From positions 1 through 55,417 of the forward strand of contig JAXMBL010000013.1 in the NCBI GenBank assembly GCA_046349915.1: a stretch of 55,417 nt of DNA. Direction: 5' to 3'. Of the stretch, positions 1 to 8,507 are shown one piece after another. The stretch comes from CAIXSC01 sp046349915 (GTDB lineage Bacteria; Planctomycetota; Planctomycetia; Pirellulales; Pirellulaceae). Both the position numbers and the translations under genes were made by a program. Under the pieces are notes generated by a model, which ran no database searches, had not been told where the DNA came from, and worked only from the letters and a program-made list of their open reading frames with translations. Numbering within the stretch: position 1 is the first letter of the stretch; each line of letters begins with the position of its first letter.

Positions 1-725
1 GCCCCATACGCTGGTTTCAAGAGCAGGAGCCCCAGCACCAGGTTGACGATATTCACGAGACTCAACGCGCCGTGAGTGCGGTAGTGAAGAAATGGGGTAC
101 CGACGGTGGTCCAGGTGCGCAGACCGTCGAGTGTCTCGCGATGCAAAGTGGCCAACCGCAGCGCGTGCCAGATTACTGATCCGCCATGGCTGTGGCCAAT
201 GAGATGGTAGTGCCGGTCGTTTGCTTCGAGTTCGAGCAGCTTGTCGAGCAGATCTTGGCCCGCCTTGATGCGACCTCGTTCGCTATTCTCTCCAGACCAA
301 TGGAAGATCTCGCCTTGCTGAGGCATGGCGACGCCGGTTGGCAAGCGTTCGCGTAGCGCGTTCCACGCCGGACTCCCCTTCTGCCACCAAGCGTCTCCCT
401 CGTCGTGTTCGCTACTCGCGAACGTTCCATGGACCAGCAAAACCAGCTCGTCGGATTCTTGCGACGGTTCGTCATCCCGCGAGTCGGCGGCTTTCGTGTG
501 CTGTGCGTGAGAACGCAGAATCCTGGGAGAATCCGCGGGAGGAGTGGACGTTGGCTCGTTGGGTCGGGCGGGCTCGGATGGATCTGGCTCGGGAGACGCC
601 GGTTCATACCGACGTCGATAGCCATCGACGCGGTCGAGGAATAGACGAGCGAGATCGCCATCTCCCTCGGGGCGAGTGCGGTAGGTGTTGGGTTCGGGTG
701 AGTGGGGAAGATGGGATAGCAGCAT
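1..725 (-). CDS. Alpha/beta hydrolase (lipase/esterase-like), C-terminus cut by the window edge
   Basis: The minus-strand frame is open from about position 900 to the left edge, so the stop codon lies outside the window. Seen: an oxyanion-type LVLLVHGTF strand near residue 99 and the nucleophile elbow GHSHGGS with Ser at about residue 179, the usual order in an alpha/beta hydrolase. About 60 residues before the core are rich in Pro, Ser and Glu and look like a linker. The His of the triad is not in the window. I chose the ATG at 725 because homology-like sequence begins soon after it; an ATG at 821 in the same frame is possible and neither has a strong ribosome binding site. The substrate cannot be predicted. 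Confidence 0.75.
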   Translation of the reverse strand, partial: MLLSHLPHSPEPNTYRTRPEGDGDLARLFLDRVDGYRRRYEPASPEPDPSEPARPNEPTSTPPADSPRILRSHAQHTKAADSRDDEPSQESDELVLLVHGTFASSEHDEGDAWWQKGSPAWNALRERLPTGVAMPQQGEIFHWSGENSERGRIKAGQDLLDKLLELEANDRHYHLIGHSHGGSVIWHALRLATLHRETLDGLRTWTTVGTPFLHYRTHGALSLVNIVNLVLGLLLLKPAYG

Positions 726-1031
726 AACTCGCGTGGCCCCACATACAGTCTTTATAGGTTGGTCCCGCCCAGACTTCGACGCGACACTGGTCGCCGATTG
801 AATCGTCCGCCGATCTGACATAATCGTTATCGACGGGAAAATCGTTAAAGTTAAATCTGCGGTAGGCTGGCGACACGTAAAACTGAGAACGCTATAGTGA
901 CGCCCCGTATTCCCGCGAACTGGATTCCCTCCACGGGAGGGAGCGCAGGCAGGAGGCCAGCGAGTGGTCTCGTGCTTGCGATCACTGCGTGTGAACCCGC
1001 GGGATTTCTTGGCGCAACGAGGAGGATTGAG

Positions 1032-2180
1032 ATGGTTCAAGGACGTAGATGGCTGATGGTTTTGCTAGGCGTCGTGTTGGCGTGCGGCGCGATCGCTCGC
1101 GTGAGCGAGGCGAGTGACGGGTGGGAGCAAGTGACGATTGCGTCGGAGGGGGACAACCCATTCCCGCGTGGTTCGTTCGCGGCGACCACTACCGGAAAGC
1201 AGTCGAAAGGCTGGATATTTGGGGGGGTCTTTGACCAGTTCCAACCGTTCCCGAATCCAACGTTGTTCGAGTTCTATGATGACTTGTTCAGCATCAAGCT
1301 TTTGCAGGGTGGCTCGAAAGTTCGCTTTGACCGCGTGACCACGACTGGCCCGGCGCCCAGCAAGCGAGCGTTTCCGTCGCTGGCCGCGATCAAGCGAGGA
1401 TCAGGGGACAAGGTCTACTTGTTCGGTGGCGGCGAGTACGACGACTTTAGTTTGACCCCGGCGTCGGACAAGTTCTGGGTTTATGACGAAGCGACGAATG
1501 CGTGGACCGATCTCAGCGGTTTGGGCGGCCCAGGTCCCCGATCCGGCGCGGCGTTGGTTGCCGATGGCACTGATCTCTACTTGTTTGGCGGCGTGGCGCC
1601 CGATGGATTTTTGCTGACGACCTATAACGATCTCTGGCGCTTCAACACGAAGACCGGCGTCTGGACTCTGCTGTCCGACGCGAGCGGTCCCGATCCCCGG
1701 CACATGGCGATGGCGACCGTGATCAACAACAAACTGTTGGTCTACGGCGGCGAGCGGATTGAAATCAGCTTCTTCCCCGAGTTTTCGATCGAGTTCCCGA
1801 TCGACCAATCGACTTGGACCTGGGATCTGAAACACGGGGGTTGGACGCGGCTGGCCGATGGGCCCGCCCGCAACTACTCGGCGTTCGCCAGCAAGGGTGA
1901 CTTTGCCATCCTGTTCGGCGGCGATGCGGCGGGAGGGGTCGATTGCGAGGCAGCTCCTTTCGCGCAGAATCCAACCAACGACACGTTCGCGTTCCATCCG
2001 TCGTGCGGCTGGTTCCAACTCGATTTGGATGATCCGCCGCCGCCGTCGAAGCGAACGAGCGGCTTTGTGATCGGCGGTCGCTTCTACACGTTCGGCGGTT
2101 TCGACTTCGTCTGCGATTGCTGCGGCGGTTTCTCGGGACAAGTCTGGAACATGAGTGTTCACCGAGTTTCCGTGCCGTAA
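1032..2180 (+). CDS. Secreted Kelch-repeat beta-propeller protein
   Basis: The 382-residue product starts with a signal peptide (residues 1-26, ending ARVSEAS). Repeated Kelch blades follow, visible as KVYLFGGG, LYLFGG, KLLVYGG, FAILFGG and FYTFGG, each near a W-containing strand such as NAWTDL or GVWTLL. The fold suggests a five- to six-bladed propeller acting outside the cytoplasm, most likely in carbohydrate or protein binding; no galactose-oxidase catalytic residues are evident. The ATG at 1032 is preferred over upstream in-frame codons because AGGAGG lies 7 bases before it and the signal peptide begins there. It stands alone. The Cys-rich end (CDCCGGF) is unusual for the family. Confidence 0.8.
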   Translation: MVQGRRWLMVLLGVVLACGAIARVSEASDGWEQVTIASEGDNPFPRGSFAATTTGKQSKGWIFGGVFDQFQPFPNPTLFEFYDDLFSIKLLQGGSKVRFDRVTTTGPAPSKRAFPSLAAIKRGSGDKVYLFGGGEYDDFSLTPASDKFWVYDEATNAWTDLSGLGGPGPRSGAALVADGTDLYLFGGVAPDGFLLTTYNDLWRFNTKTGVWTLLSDASGPDPRHMAMATVINNKLLVYGGERIEISFFPEFSIEFPIDQSTWTWDLKHGGWTRLADGPARNYSAFASKGDFAILFGGDAAGGVDCEAAPFAQNPTNDTFAFHPSCGWFQLDLDDPPPPSKRTSGFVIGGRFYTFGGFDFVCDCCGGFSGQVWNMSVHRVSVP

Positions 2181-2610
2181 GGGCTCGGGGACTCTGTCAG
2201 TACCAATCGGTCGCCGGCTCCGCCACGATTGATAGTCGTGGCGGTTGCCGGCGAAGGTGGCAACGACGAGGAGCAATGTCCAATCGCAATTGCTCATCAC
2301 TCACTTTGGCTTCACACGTCAACAGTTCTCCAATGATCCAGGCGTCCTCTTGTAATCGGCTGTCGCCTACGAAGTTTGACACTCCAACCACTATCGGTCG
2401 TCGCTCCGCGACTGAATGTCCGAGTCATTGAATCTTTTTCACGAGCGATCAAGTGTCCGCATCCCAATCACGCCAGGGTACGTGTCGAGTTGCTCGGCAA
2501 CGAGATCCACCGTGTGGGCATCGCCTGTCACCGAAACGTATTGCATCATCCGTCTCCATTCACGACAATGGCACTCGGCATGTTCGCCGTGGACGCATTC
2601 TCGGTCGGCA
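2181..2610. other. Gene-poor stretch before the first cassette cluster
   Basis: No convincing intact gene. On the minus strand two short frames give protein-like text (MMQYVSVTGDAHTVDLVAEQ around 2440-2550 and GVSNFVGDSRLQEDAWIIG around 2200-2390) and might be halves of one frameshifted gene. I do not recognise it and give it no CDS call. Confidence 0.3.
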
Positions 2611-2702
2611 CGCCAACAAGGCGCTGAACCCGAGCGGCGGATCGGGGCGATTCTGATAGCAATTGTTCTTGGCCGCTGCGGGGTTGCCTTGGTCGTTATC
2701 CG
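2611..2702 (+). other. attC-like recombination site 1
   Basis: Starts with CCAACAAGGCG and ends with GGTCGTTATCC. Between them are a GAGCGGCGG arm and a matching GGCCGC arm that can pair. Its core is nearly identical to the site at 7163-7250, as expected of attC sites in one array. The gene at 2732 begins 29 bases after it. Confidence 0.6.
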
Positions 2703-2731
2703 ACTGAGCATCCTTCCTACACGAGAGCCAA

Positions 2732-3211
2732 ATGAGACTTCTAATCGCAATGGCGTTCGCTGCTTTGGCTTGCACAAACTCGTTTGGGCAGGAGGACCCG
2801 CTCGATAAGTTGGCGGTGACGTCAACGCGTCTTAAGTGCTTGTCTGGATTTGCCGAGGTTACCTATGGGTACAGACGGCGAGCATCCAACGTTGCTGAGA
2901 CAAGACTTGAGTTCATTGTTATCCAGACGGATAAACACAACTCGCGCTTTAAGACAATCTTCCACTTGAGCAGCAAGGTAGACGACGTCACGCCGCCAGC
3001 TTACCTTGCCATGGAGGAGAACACCGTCGATCTGCCCAACAAGATCCAAGTGCATGCGTTCTCGGCGGGACGATATTTGCAAACCGACTCTGATGTTACG
3101 CTTGCTGAAATCCGCGCCTGGATTGACCAGCCTGATGTACTTGCGACCGTTGATTCATTGCTTGACTACAAAGCCAAAGCGCGAGCTGGCAGGCAGAGAA
3201 GCGGCGGATGA
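2732..3211 (+). CDS. Hypothetical secreted protein in cassette position
   Basis: A 159-residue product with a clear signal peptide (MRLLIAMAFAALACTNSFGQ). The mature part is mixed alpha/beta with no motif I recognise. GAGAG lies just before the ATG. It starts 29 bases after an attC-like site, as an integron cassette gene would, but no attC follows: the 3' end (GRQRSGG) runs straight into a repeat starting near 3205. The last residues may therefore come from an insertion and the protein may be shortened. Confidence 0.6.
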   Translation: MRLLIAMAFAALACTNSFGQEDPLDKLAVTSTRLKCLSGFAEVTYGYRRRASNVAETRLEFIVIQTDKHNSRFKTIFHLSSKVDDVTPPAYLAMEENTVDLPNKIQVHAFSAGRYLQTDSDVTLAEIRAWIDQPDVLATVDSLLDYKAKARAGRQRSGG

Positions 3212-3740
3212 TCTATGAAGGATTGGATTGGGCGGCGAAGGGACGATCCTTCGTGATTGCATTATGAAGGGCCGCCATCGCTCTACGGTTCGCTCCACTT
3301 CGACCGTGGACGCTACTGAGCCACCGAAACTACTCGCCTCGCTTGCCTTACGCTCAGCGATGCATCGAGTCACCTCAGTCGCTCCTTTCGGACTCGACGC
3401 GGAAGGGCCCGAGTGTCCACCCGAGTTTCTGTGGTCGTGACGGACTTCTCTTGGAAGAACGATCGAAGCGCAAGCCGGTATAAACCGCCGTCTAACATTC
3501 CGTCTAGTCCACCGTCTAACTCGCCCCACCCGCGATCAGTTGCATTCGCCCCGAGCACGCCGCAAAATCTTGACTCCCCGCCGTTTAGTGAGATAGGATC
3601 AGCCGCAGGAGGCGAGTCGCCCCACTCGATTTTGACGTCAATGCACCGACTTAGACGGAATGGTCCTCCGATCTAGACGGTAAGCACGCCCCGACTGTAC
3701 GGCGGTTTATGACCGCAAAATGAGGTCGAGTAATCGTTCT
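3205..3740. repeat. Composite repeat, first copy, no gene
   Basis: This stretch matches parts of 35018-35548 and 36909-37590. It begins with TATGAAGGATT, the left-end sequence of the IS91-type element, continues with a block containing TTCGTGATTGCATTATGAAG and ends with the MITE-like unit at 3481-3709. Short reading frames inside it have no protein-like conservation between copies and are not called. Confidence 0.7.
3481..3709. mobile_element. MITE-like element with CCGTCTAA iterons, copy a
   Basis: The left edge is TAAACCGCCGTCTAAC followed by two more CCGTCTA motifs about 13 bases apart. The right edge carries TTAGACGG, CTAGACGG and ACGGCGGTTTA in inverse orientation, so the ends form terminal inverted repeats with iterated inner motifs. 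It holds no ORF. Related copies lie at 35340-35535 and 37347-37556. It is probably mobilised by a transposase elsewhere in the genome; the family was not recognised. Confidence 0.6.
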
Positions 3741-3760
3741 GCGGACTATCCGAACTTCAC

Positions 3761-4306
3761 ATGCCCGCCCCCAAAACCACACGCGAAGATATCGTCCGCT
3801 TACTCAACAACAATGGCTTCGGCTTTGTCGTGGATGGTGAACTTGTCGAAGGCACCAAGCAGGAACAACTGAAACAGGCGTTGGAACTCGCGTGCGAATG
3901 TGGCTTTCTTGAATTGGCCCAAGACTTACACAAGCGAGGCGCTGCGATCGTCGGCAATTCTGAACCATTAAAGGCTGCCGCCGAATACGACCGACTGGAT
4001 GTCGCAAAATTCCTCGTCGCAAATGGAGCGGACATTAATGGGCGCTCTCGCGAACAGGGCCAAACAGCACTGATGGATGCCGCTGGCGCGGCGTCACTAC
4101 GCGTCTTTCAATTCCTCACGGAAATCGGGGCCGATACGATGGCCACTGCGGAAGATGGTTCAACCGCACTTGATTGGGCCCTAAGTGGTCGCAACTCTGC
4201 ATCTATTCCAGAATTGCACATTCCTGAGGACGCAGTCAAAAACTACGATACAATCATTGGGACGTTACTTGCTGATATCCCAAATGGCCGCAGAACAAAG
4301 CCGTGA
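3761..4306 (+). CDS. Ankyrin-repeat protein in an attC-flanked cassette
   Basis: A cytoplasmic-looking protein of 181 residues. Residues about 50-150 carry three to four ankyrin-type repeats: LKAAAEYDRLDVAKFLVANG, TALMDAAGAASLRVFQFLTE and STALDWALSG. Ankyrin repeats bind partner proteins; no catalytic domain is present and the partner is unknown. The first 50 residues look like a capping helix pair. The stop codon lies inside the following attC-like site, typical of integron cassettes. The start follows a repeat block, so any upstream attC may have been lost. Confidence 0.75.
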   Translation: MPAPKTTREDIVRLLNNNGFGFVVDGELVEGTKQEQLKQALELACECGFLELAQDLHKRGAAIVGNSEPLKAAAEYDRLDVAKFLVANGADINGRSREQGQTALMDAAGAASLRVFQFLTEIGADTMATAEDGSTALDWALSGRNSASIPELHIPEDAVKNYDTIIGTLLADIPNGRRTKP

Positions 4307-4380
4307 ACCAGAGCGGCGAAGTCAGGCGGATTTGACATGGCCAATCTTTCGTCGCCGCCCGGTTGCGGCAGGCGTTGGCG
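4290..4380 (+). other. attC-like recombination site 2
   Basis: Starts GCAGAAC and ends GCGTTGGC, with paired arms GCCGTGAACC and GGTTGCGGC and an inner GAGCGGCGA/TCGCCGCCC pairing. R'' and R' are only partly complementary, so it is the weakest of the sites in this cluster. It overlaps the stop codon of the ankyrin gene. Confidence 0.55.
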
Positions 4381-4399
4381 GGCTTAAACAAACTTGCTC

Positions 4400-4750
4400 A
4401 TGAACAGAGACGTTCGACTGTATGGCCAATTGGAAAAATGGCCGAGCAAAACGGAAATGGCGCGGCTGATGGAGACCGCAGGCTTCTCGGTACACGTCGG
4501 ACTTTACTCGATCAGATTGCAAGACTGCGAACACTTCGCCTTTCAGGAATACGGGGGTGACCTTGGTGATCCGCAATTCGATGCAGACGCAGGCACACTT
4601 GAGAAGATGCTCGAGGATGGCGGACGCGTCTCTGCTGCGGTTACCGCTGCTGACATTCGGCACCGTTTCGAACTGTACAATGACAACGATGAATTGGTTG
4701 GTTACCTTCATCACCGATGGCCGCAAGACCTGGCCGACGGTGACACGTAA
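4400..4750 (+). CDS. Hypothetical cassette protein, 116 residues
   Basis: An acidic soluble protein with no signal peptide or membrane segment. I do not recognise the family. It is bounded by attC-like sites on both sides (4290-4380 and 4758-4848) with only about 20 bases before the start and 8 after the stop, which is the packing of an integron gene cassette. The ATG at 4400 is used; an in-frame TTG two codons earlier is possible. The sequence is unbroken and shows coherent composition, so it is probably a real gene of unknown function. Confidence 0.6.
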   Translation: MNRDVRLYGQLEKWPSKTEMARLMETAGFSVHVGLYSIRLQDCEHFAFQEYGGDLGDPQFDADAGTLEKMLEDGGRVSAAVTAADIRHRFELYNDNDELVGYLHHRWPQDLADGDT

Positions 4751-4757
4751 CATCGCC

Positions 4758-4848
4758 CGATAACAATGCCGATCACACGGAGCCGCCGATCGAGCGGCTT
4801 GCCAATGGAGAGCGTACTCCGGCGGCCAGGTGACGGCTGGCGTTATCC
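4758..4848 (+). other. attC recombination site 3
   Basis: One of the clearest sites. GATAAC at 4759-4764 pairs exactly with GTTATC at 4842-4847. Inner arms GCCGATCACACGGAGCCGCC and GGCGGCCAGGTGACGGC pair with a few unpaired bases, the asymmetric pattern that lets integron integrases choose one strand. Confidence 0.75.
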
Positions 4849-4872
4849 TCAGCAAGATAAGGCGACCGCGCG

Positions 4873-5415
4873 ATGGCAATATCGAAACGACGGCAACAAG
4901 AGATAATTGACCTGGCCACACCTGGTGTCCCTCCCGGCACTCCCGAGGAATTGTGGAATGATGACGCCGCATTAGACCCGCTCATCCGTGCTGCCGACAA
5001 GAAACGCAAGGTATGGCTACAGTCGACGACGGATCCAAAAGAATTGCACTTGTTCGCACAGAACTGGCATTGGGACGGAGGCGGAGGCAAACAATTGCTC
5101 CCTCTTGTTGATAATCCGCATTGTGATGCCGGAACGATGCTAATGCTGTTCTGGCATGGTGGTGGCGAAGACATGTACTTCCAGTTTGATGCCGTGAAAG
5201 ATGTTGAGGACGAGTTCAATCGCGAAATACATCGGTTACTGCGACGCATCGAAAAGAAGATCGTTGCCAAAGACTACGCAACGTCAAATATCTACTTCGA
5301 CCCAGAATCGTTCATCTCCATGCCGGACCGTCGCGACGAGTTCGCTCGGCAAATACCTGAAGTGTTGTGCAAGCCGATAGGGCGGAAACCGAGAGGAAAA
5401 CCTATGAAGGATTAG
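4873..5415 (+). CDS. DUF4274-like hypothetical protein, copy 1
   Basis: A 180-residue soluble protein. The block LHLFAQNWHWDGG, then NPHCDAGTMLMLFWHGGGED at about residues 57-99, matches what I recall of DUF4274 proteins, which share a His/Trp/Asp-rich core and a CDxGT motif; their function is unknown. The protein at 6394-6903 has the same core and is a diverged paralogue. It sits directly after attC site 3. The last residues (KPMKD) are encoded by the left end of an IS91-derived insertion starting at 5403, so the natural C-terminus has been replaced or trimmed. Confidence 0.65.
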   Translation: MAISKRRQQEIIDLATPGVPPGTPEELWNDDAALDPLIRAADKKRKVWLQSTTDPKELHLFAQNWHWDGGGGKQLLPLVDNPHCDAGTMLMLFWHGGGEDMYFQFDAVKDVEDEFNREIHRLLRRIEKKIVAKDYATSNIYFDPESFISMPDRRDEFARQIPEVLCKPIGRKPRGKPMKD

Positions 5416-6286
5416 ATTGTGCGGCGACGGATGGAGACGACGTGGGCGCACAATGACGCGAGTTGAGTCGCGAGTTGAGTCGTGAGGTGTGGCGGGCGAG
5501 AGGCCTAGCCACAATCTAGTCCGTTGTTCAAGAAGTTAGTGGCGGCTCAAGGGGTGTCTCTTTGCCGACACCGCGTGGAATCGCCGAGATTGGTATGCGG
5601 GTTGCTGATGGGGATTGCTTTCCTCCGCGTCGTCCTCTGAGGTTCGATCGCGGAATTCCCAGCGATCGCTTGAAGGCGCGACGACTCGCGGAAGGGCCTG
5701 CCGAGTGTCGTTTCCTCCTGTTGATCGTTGTTGGTGTTCTTGATTTCTGGCGTGAAGAGTTGCTCGTTGCGGGCGTTGGCGTACGACGGCGCGGACGTTT
5801 CTCGGTCGAGCGACGCAGGGAACCGGTGGTGTCGCTTCGCTCAACCACCGGCTAATGGCTATCAAGCCTCCGGCTTGAAGGACAATGCCTTCCCACTGCT
5901 GGTCGTTCTTGATGAAGAGCAGATATCGCCGCAGATCGTTCTCAGAAGCTTGGTCGGGGGCTCGCTTGAGCCATTGAGCGAACTTGCGGACGCTGCACAG
6001 GTAGGACTCTTGCGTCCGCTCGTCGAGCCCCGCCAGTTGCAGGTCGGCCTGAATCTTCAGCGCGAGTGGCGAGTTGTAACGAACCGAGACGAGATTCGGG
6101 TAACTGCTTCGTAGCCATGGCCGTAGACTCCCACGGAGAACTCGGCGAACCGCGCCAACCATGGGGGAAGGCGGAAAGACGGCCGCCGTCCGTTGCTCTG
6201 GGCTTCGAGTCACGCGACTAGGAAAAACTGGAGACAGCGAAGAGGAAACGCTAGGATGATGTCCGCCGCGCAGCGGCTTACTTGAA
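5403..6286 (-). mobile_element. Internally deleted IS91-type element, copy A
   Basis: The left 460 bases match the non-coding left end of the intact element at 39016-39523. They are joined near 5888 to the N-terminal part of its tyrosine recombinase gene, and the unit ends in CGGCTTACTTGAA like the intact element at 41857. The transposase and most of the recombinase are missing. Next to the right end is TCAAG and an attC-like half site, so this copy also lies in cassette DNA. It is non-autonomous. Confidence 0.75.
5888..6117 (-). pseudogene. Tyrosine recombinase fragment (N-terminal domain) in copy A
   Basis: The minus strand encodes LKIQADLQLAGLDERTQESY and LLFIKNDQQWEG, almost identical to the SAM-like N-terminal domain of the recombinase at 40710-41690. 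The catalytic domain is absent, and the segment before LALKIQ is out of frame with the conserved start. It cannot make an active recombinase. Confidence 0.75.
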
Positions 6287-6374
6287 TCAAGCGATGCGCC
6301 CAAGTCGCCGGTCGGACGCGAATTTGAATCATAGGTTTTTGGCAGCGACATGGGTTACCGCCATCGTTATTTGC
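6284..6374 (+). other. attC-like site interrupted by copy A
   Basis: The right part CGATGCGCCCAAGTCGC pairs with GCGACATGGGTTACCGCCATC and the site ends in CGTTAT. The R'' side has been replaced by the end of the IS91-derived copy. The gene at 6394 follows by 20 bases. Confidence 0.5.
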
Positions 6375-6393
6375 TTGATGGATACCATTCTCA

Positions 6394-6903
6394 ATGCCTG
6401 AATTGACACCGGAACAGATTAAGCGCGTTGAGTATCTCGCAACCGACGAATGGGTCGTGGATACCGGCGCGGACGACGACGAGGCACGATCACTGGACAA
6501 CTTTCACACAGTGCTCCGACAAATGTCGTCGATCGAACTTCACCACTTTGCGTGCAACTTCAACTGGGACTGCGGCACTGATGAACTTGCGGCTGTCATC
6601 GAACATCCAGAGTGTGATGCCGGAACGGCGATGATGATCTTCTGGTTAGGGCAGCCGGCATACTACTACCGACGACATCGCGACGGCAAACTGAGCGAAC
6701 GCGAAAAGCCCGCATTCGAGTTCTTGCGCCTTATCGAAACTCGCCTGTTGTCGAATGATTTCGCGAATTCCGCTATTGCGTGTGATCCATTCGACATAAT
6801 GGGCCAACGAATGACTCAAGGAAGTGATCGCGAACGCGACGTTCTCGATGCTCGCCTATTCAACAAGCTTGATGGCGAGGCAGTGCAACCGCACATGTGC
6901 TGA
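6394..6903 (+). CDS. DUF4274-like hypothetical protein, copy 2
   Basis: A 169-residue soluble protein. The core ELHHFACNFNWDCG and then HPECDAGTAMMIFWLGQP at residues about 49-90 aligns with the same block of the 4873-5415 product, and both have an ERxxFxFLxxIE-like helical tail, so they are paralogues of the DUF4274 type. No function is known for the family. It starts 20 bases after an attC-like half site and is followed 17 bases later by another IS91-derived insertion. Two different relatives within 1.5 kb suggest cassette acquisition of a gene family rather than tandem duplication, because identity is low outside the core. Confidence 0.65.
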   Translation: MPELTPEQIKRVEYLATDEWVVDTGADDDEARSLDNFHTVLRQMSSIELHHFACNFNWDCGTDELAAVIEHPECDAGTAMMIFWLGQPAYYYRRHRDGKLSEREKPAFEFLRLIETRLLSNDFANSAIACDPFDIMGQRMTQGSDRERDVLDARLFNKLDGEAVQPHMC

Positions 6904-6920
6904 AGGAAAAGCAAATAGCA

Positions 6921-7166
6921 TATGAAGGATTAGATTGTGCGGCGACGGGACGAGACGACGAGGGCGCACGATAACGCGAGTTGAGTCGTGAGGGGTGCTG
7001 GGGGAGAGGCCTAGCCACATTTAGTCGCTTGAGTCCCTTGTTCAAGAAGCCCGTGGCGGCTCAAGGGAGGTCTCTTTGCCGATACTGCGTCGCGCGACCA
7101 GGCAAAACTGGCGACAGCGACGAGAAGACGCTAGGATAATGACCGCCGCGTAGCGGCCTACTTGAA
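6921..7166 (-). mobile_element. Minimal IS91-type derivative, copy B (about 246 bp)
   Basis: It begins TATGAAGGATTAG like the intact element, keeps about 160 bases of the left end, then jumps to the right-end block (CAAAACTGGCGACAG through CTACTTGAA). Both ends are therefore kept and all coding sequence is lost, making it MITE-like. CAAG follows the right end, as at 41858. Confidence 0.75.
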
Positions 7167-7250
7167 CAAGGCGCTGAACCCGAGCGGCGGATCGGGTGGA
7201 TTCTGATAGCACTGGTTCTTGGCCGCCACCAGGTTACCTTGGTCGTTCGT
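7163..7250 (+). other. attC recombination site 5
   Basis: GAACAAGGCGCTGAACC at the left and GGTTACCTTGGTCGTTC at the right pair, with inner GAGCGGCGG/CCGCC arms. The core is almost the same as site 1 (2611-2702). Its left edge coincides with the right end of copy B. Confidence 0.65.
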
Positions 7251-7253
7251 CGC

Positions 7254-7955
7254 ATGCATATGGATCGTTTCATCGAAGTCATTGGCGAAGGATCGTTTAT
7301 CGAGACCGCGTCACGATTCATCGCGGAAGTGACGCTGGAAGTGCGCGCTGCGAAAGACGAAGCAGCGCTGCGTGATGTCGCCGAGCTTTGCGGCGAAGCA
7401 CTCGCATTACTTCGTGATGCTGGAATCACTGACGAAGAACTGGTCGAGGGTGGCACTGACATTCGACGGCCGTGGTATTGGAAAAAGCAGGTCGGTCAAA
7501 ACGCTGCACGTAAGCTGATTCTTAAGGTCACGGATTTTGGCCGTCTCAGCCGCGCTCTCGAACTCCTCGAGCCGCTTCAATCACGAAACAAAGAGCGGAA
7601 GACGATCAGTGTCGACATGCGACAGCCAGAATTCTCCGAATCTGCCGATAAAAAAGCGACCGCGCTCGCTGAGGCGTTTGCGGACGCGAAAGCGAAGGCA
7701 ACTCGGCTTGCCGAGACAATGAATTGCCGACTCGGTTCGCCGTTGCAAGTTGAGGAAGGTGCACATGCGAAACGCAATTCCGGGTTTTCGGGAGATGAAG
7801 ACTGGGGTGGCGACTACTCACGGTTCGCCATGGGTGGCGGTGTTGTCCTCGCCGCTGCTGCGGGGGCCGCAACTGAACCAGATCTGGAACTACAACGCCC
7901 AACACGAACTATCTATGTGAAGTGTCGAGTGAAATTCGCAATCCAAGAAGCTTAG
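7254..7955 (+). CDS. SIMPL-domain (DUF541) protein
   Basis: The 233-residue product resembles the SIMPL/DUF541 family: an early IEVIGEGSF strand, a long helical middle (KATALAEAFADAKAKATRLA at about residues 140-159) and a C-terminal beta strand TRTIYVKCRVKFAI. Family members are often periplasmic and oligomeric; some are linked to oxidative stress or cell-surface traits, but the biochemical role is unsettled. Unlike many relatives this one has no signal peptide and would be cytoplasmic. Starts at 7254 or 7260 are both possible. It is a complete cassette, 4 bases after attC 5 and 5 bases before attC 6. Confidence 0.75.
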   Translation: MHMDRFIEVIGEGSFIETASRFIAEVTLEVRAAKDEAALRDVAELCGEALALLRDAGITDEELVEGGTDIRRPWYWKKQVGQNAARKLILKVTDFGRLSRALELLEPLQSRNKERKTISVDMRQPEFSESADKKATALAEAFADAKAKATRLAETMNCRLGSPLQVEEGAHAKRNSGFSGDEDWGGDYSRFAMGGGVVLAAAAGAATEPDLELQRPTRTIYVKCRVKFAIQEA

Positions 7956-7959
7956 GAGC

Positions 7960-8050
7960 GACGAACAAGGCGGTCAACCCGCGCGGCGGATCGGGCGTTT
8001 TTCCAAATCAAAGGTTCTTGGCCGCCGCCACGTTACCTTGGTCGTTCGGA
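7960..8050 (+). other. attC recombination site 6
   Basis: CGAACAAGGCGGTCAACC pairs with the GTTACCTTGGTCGTTCG side, including a CGAAC/GTTCG R box pair. Inner GCGCGGCGGATC and GGCCGCCGCC arms complete the imperfect hairpin. Confidence 0.7.
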
Positions 8051-8068
8051 CAGAAATGATGAAAGCCT

Positions 8069-8448
8069 ATGGCATCGGTTTATCTTGAGACGTCCGTCAT
8101 TGGCTATTTGGCGTCAAGTCCCGGCGCGGACATCATTTTTGCTGCCAACCAACTCATGACTCTCGAATGGTGGAACGATCACCGTGCGAGGTTTAAACTG
8201 TACGCGTCACAAGCCGTCGTGGACGAATGTTCGGCGGGGGATTCGACGGCCGAAAAGAATGACTTGTCTTTCTCGATGGGATTCCTGTGCTGGCCATCAA
8301 TGCGGCGACTCTGAATCTCGCACGAGAACTGATGCGGCATGTGGGTTTGCCAGCCAAAGCTGCGGTGGATGCCGTTCACATCGCAACCGCCGCGTCGAAG
8401 AGTCCGAACAATCGGATGCGCGGGAGACCTCGGCGCAGTCGGTTCTGA
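8069..8448 (+). pseudogene. PIN-domain nuclease gene broken by a frameshift
   Basis: The first frame reads VYLETSVIGYLASSPGADII, a PIN-domain opening with the first acidic residue, and continues to VVDECSAGD. Near 8255-8270 the reading shifts: the same frame ends at 8314, while another frame continues with FLDGIPVLAINAATLNLARE and AAVDAVHIATAA, the later PIN helices with the last Asp. The end (SKSPNNRMRG) is unlike PIN proteins, so the 3' end also seems lost. PIN proteins of this type are often toxin RNases of VapBC-like pairs or stand-alone nucleases. It follows attC 6 directly. A sequencing error could mimic the frameshift but not the missing end. Confidence 0.7.
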
Positions 8449-8507
8449 ATTCAATGCCAACTCCTCGGTGCCCGTCATCCGAAGCGTTCGGCGATCAAGA
8501 AGGGATC

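Noticed and set aside
173..742. Minus-strand frame of 189 codons at the left end
   Set aside because: It is out of frame with the alpha/beta hydrolase text (HG and GHSHGG motifs) that runs through the same bases to the edge, and its own sequence is not protein-like.
1401..2300. Minus-strand frame of 299 codons opposite the Kelch gene
   Set aside because: The plus strand has a signal peptide, an AGGAGG site and Kelch repeats; the minus frame has none.
3228..3676. Short plus-strand frames inside the composite repeat
   Set aside because: They are not kept open in the other copies of the repeat (35018, 36909).
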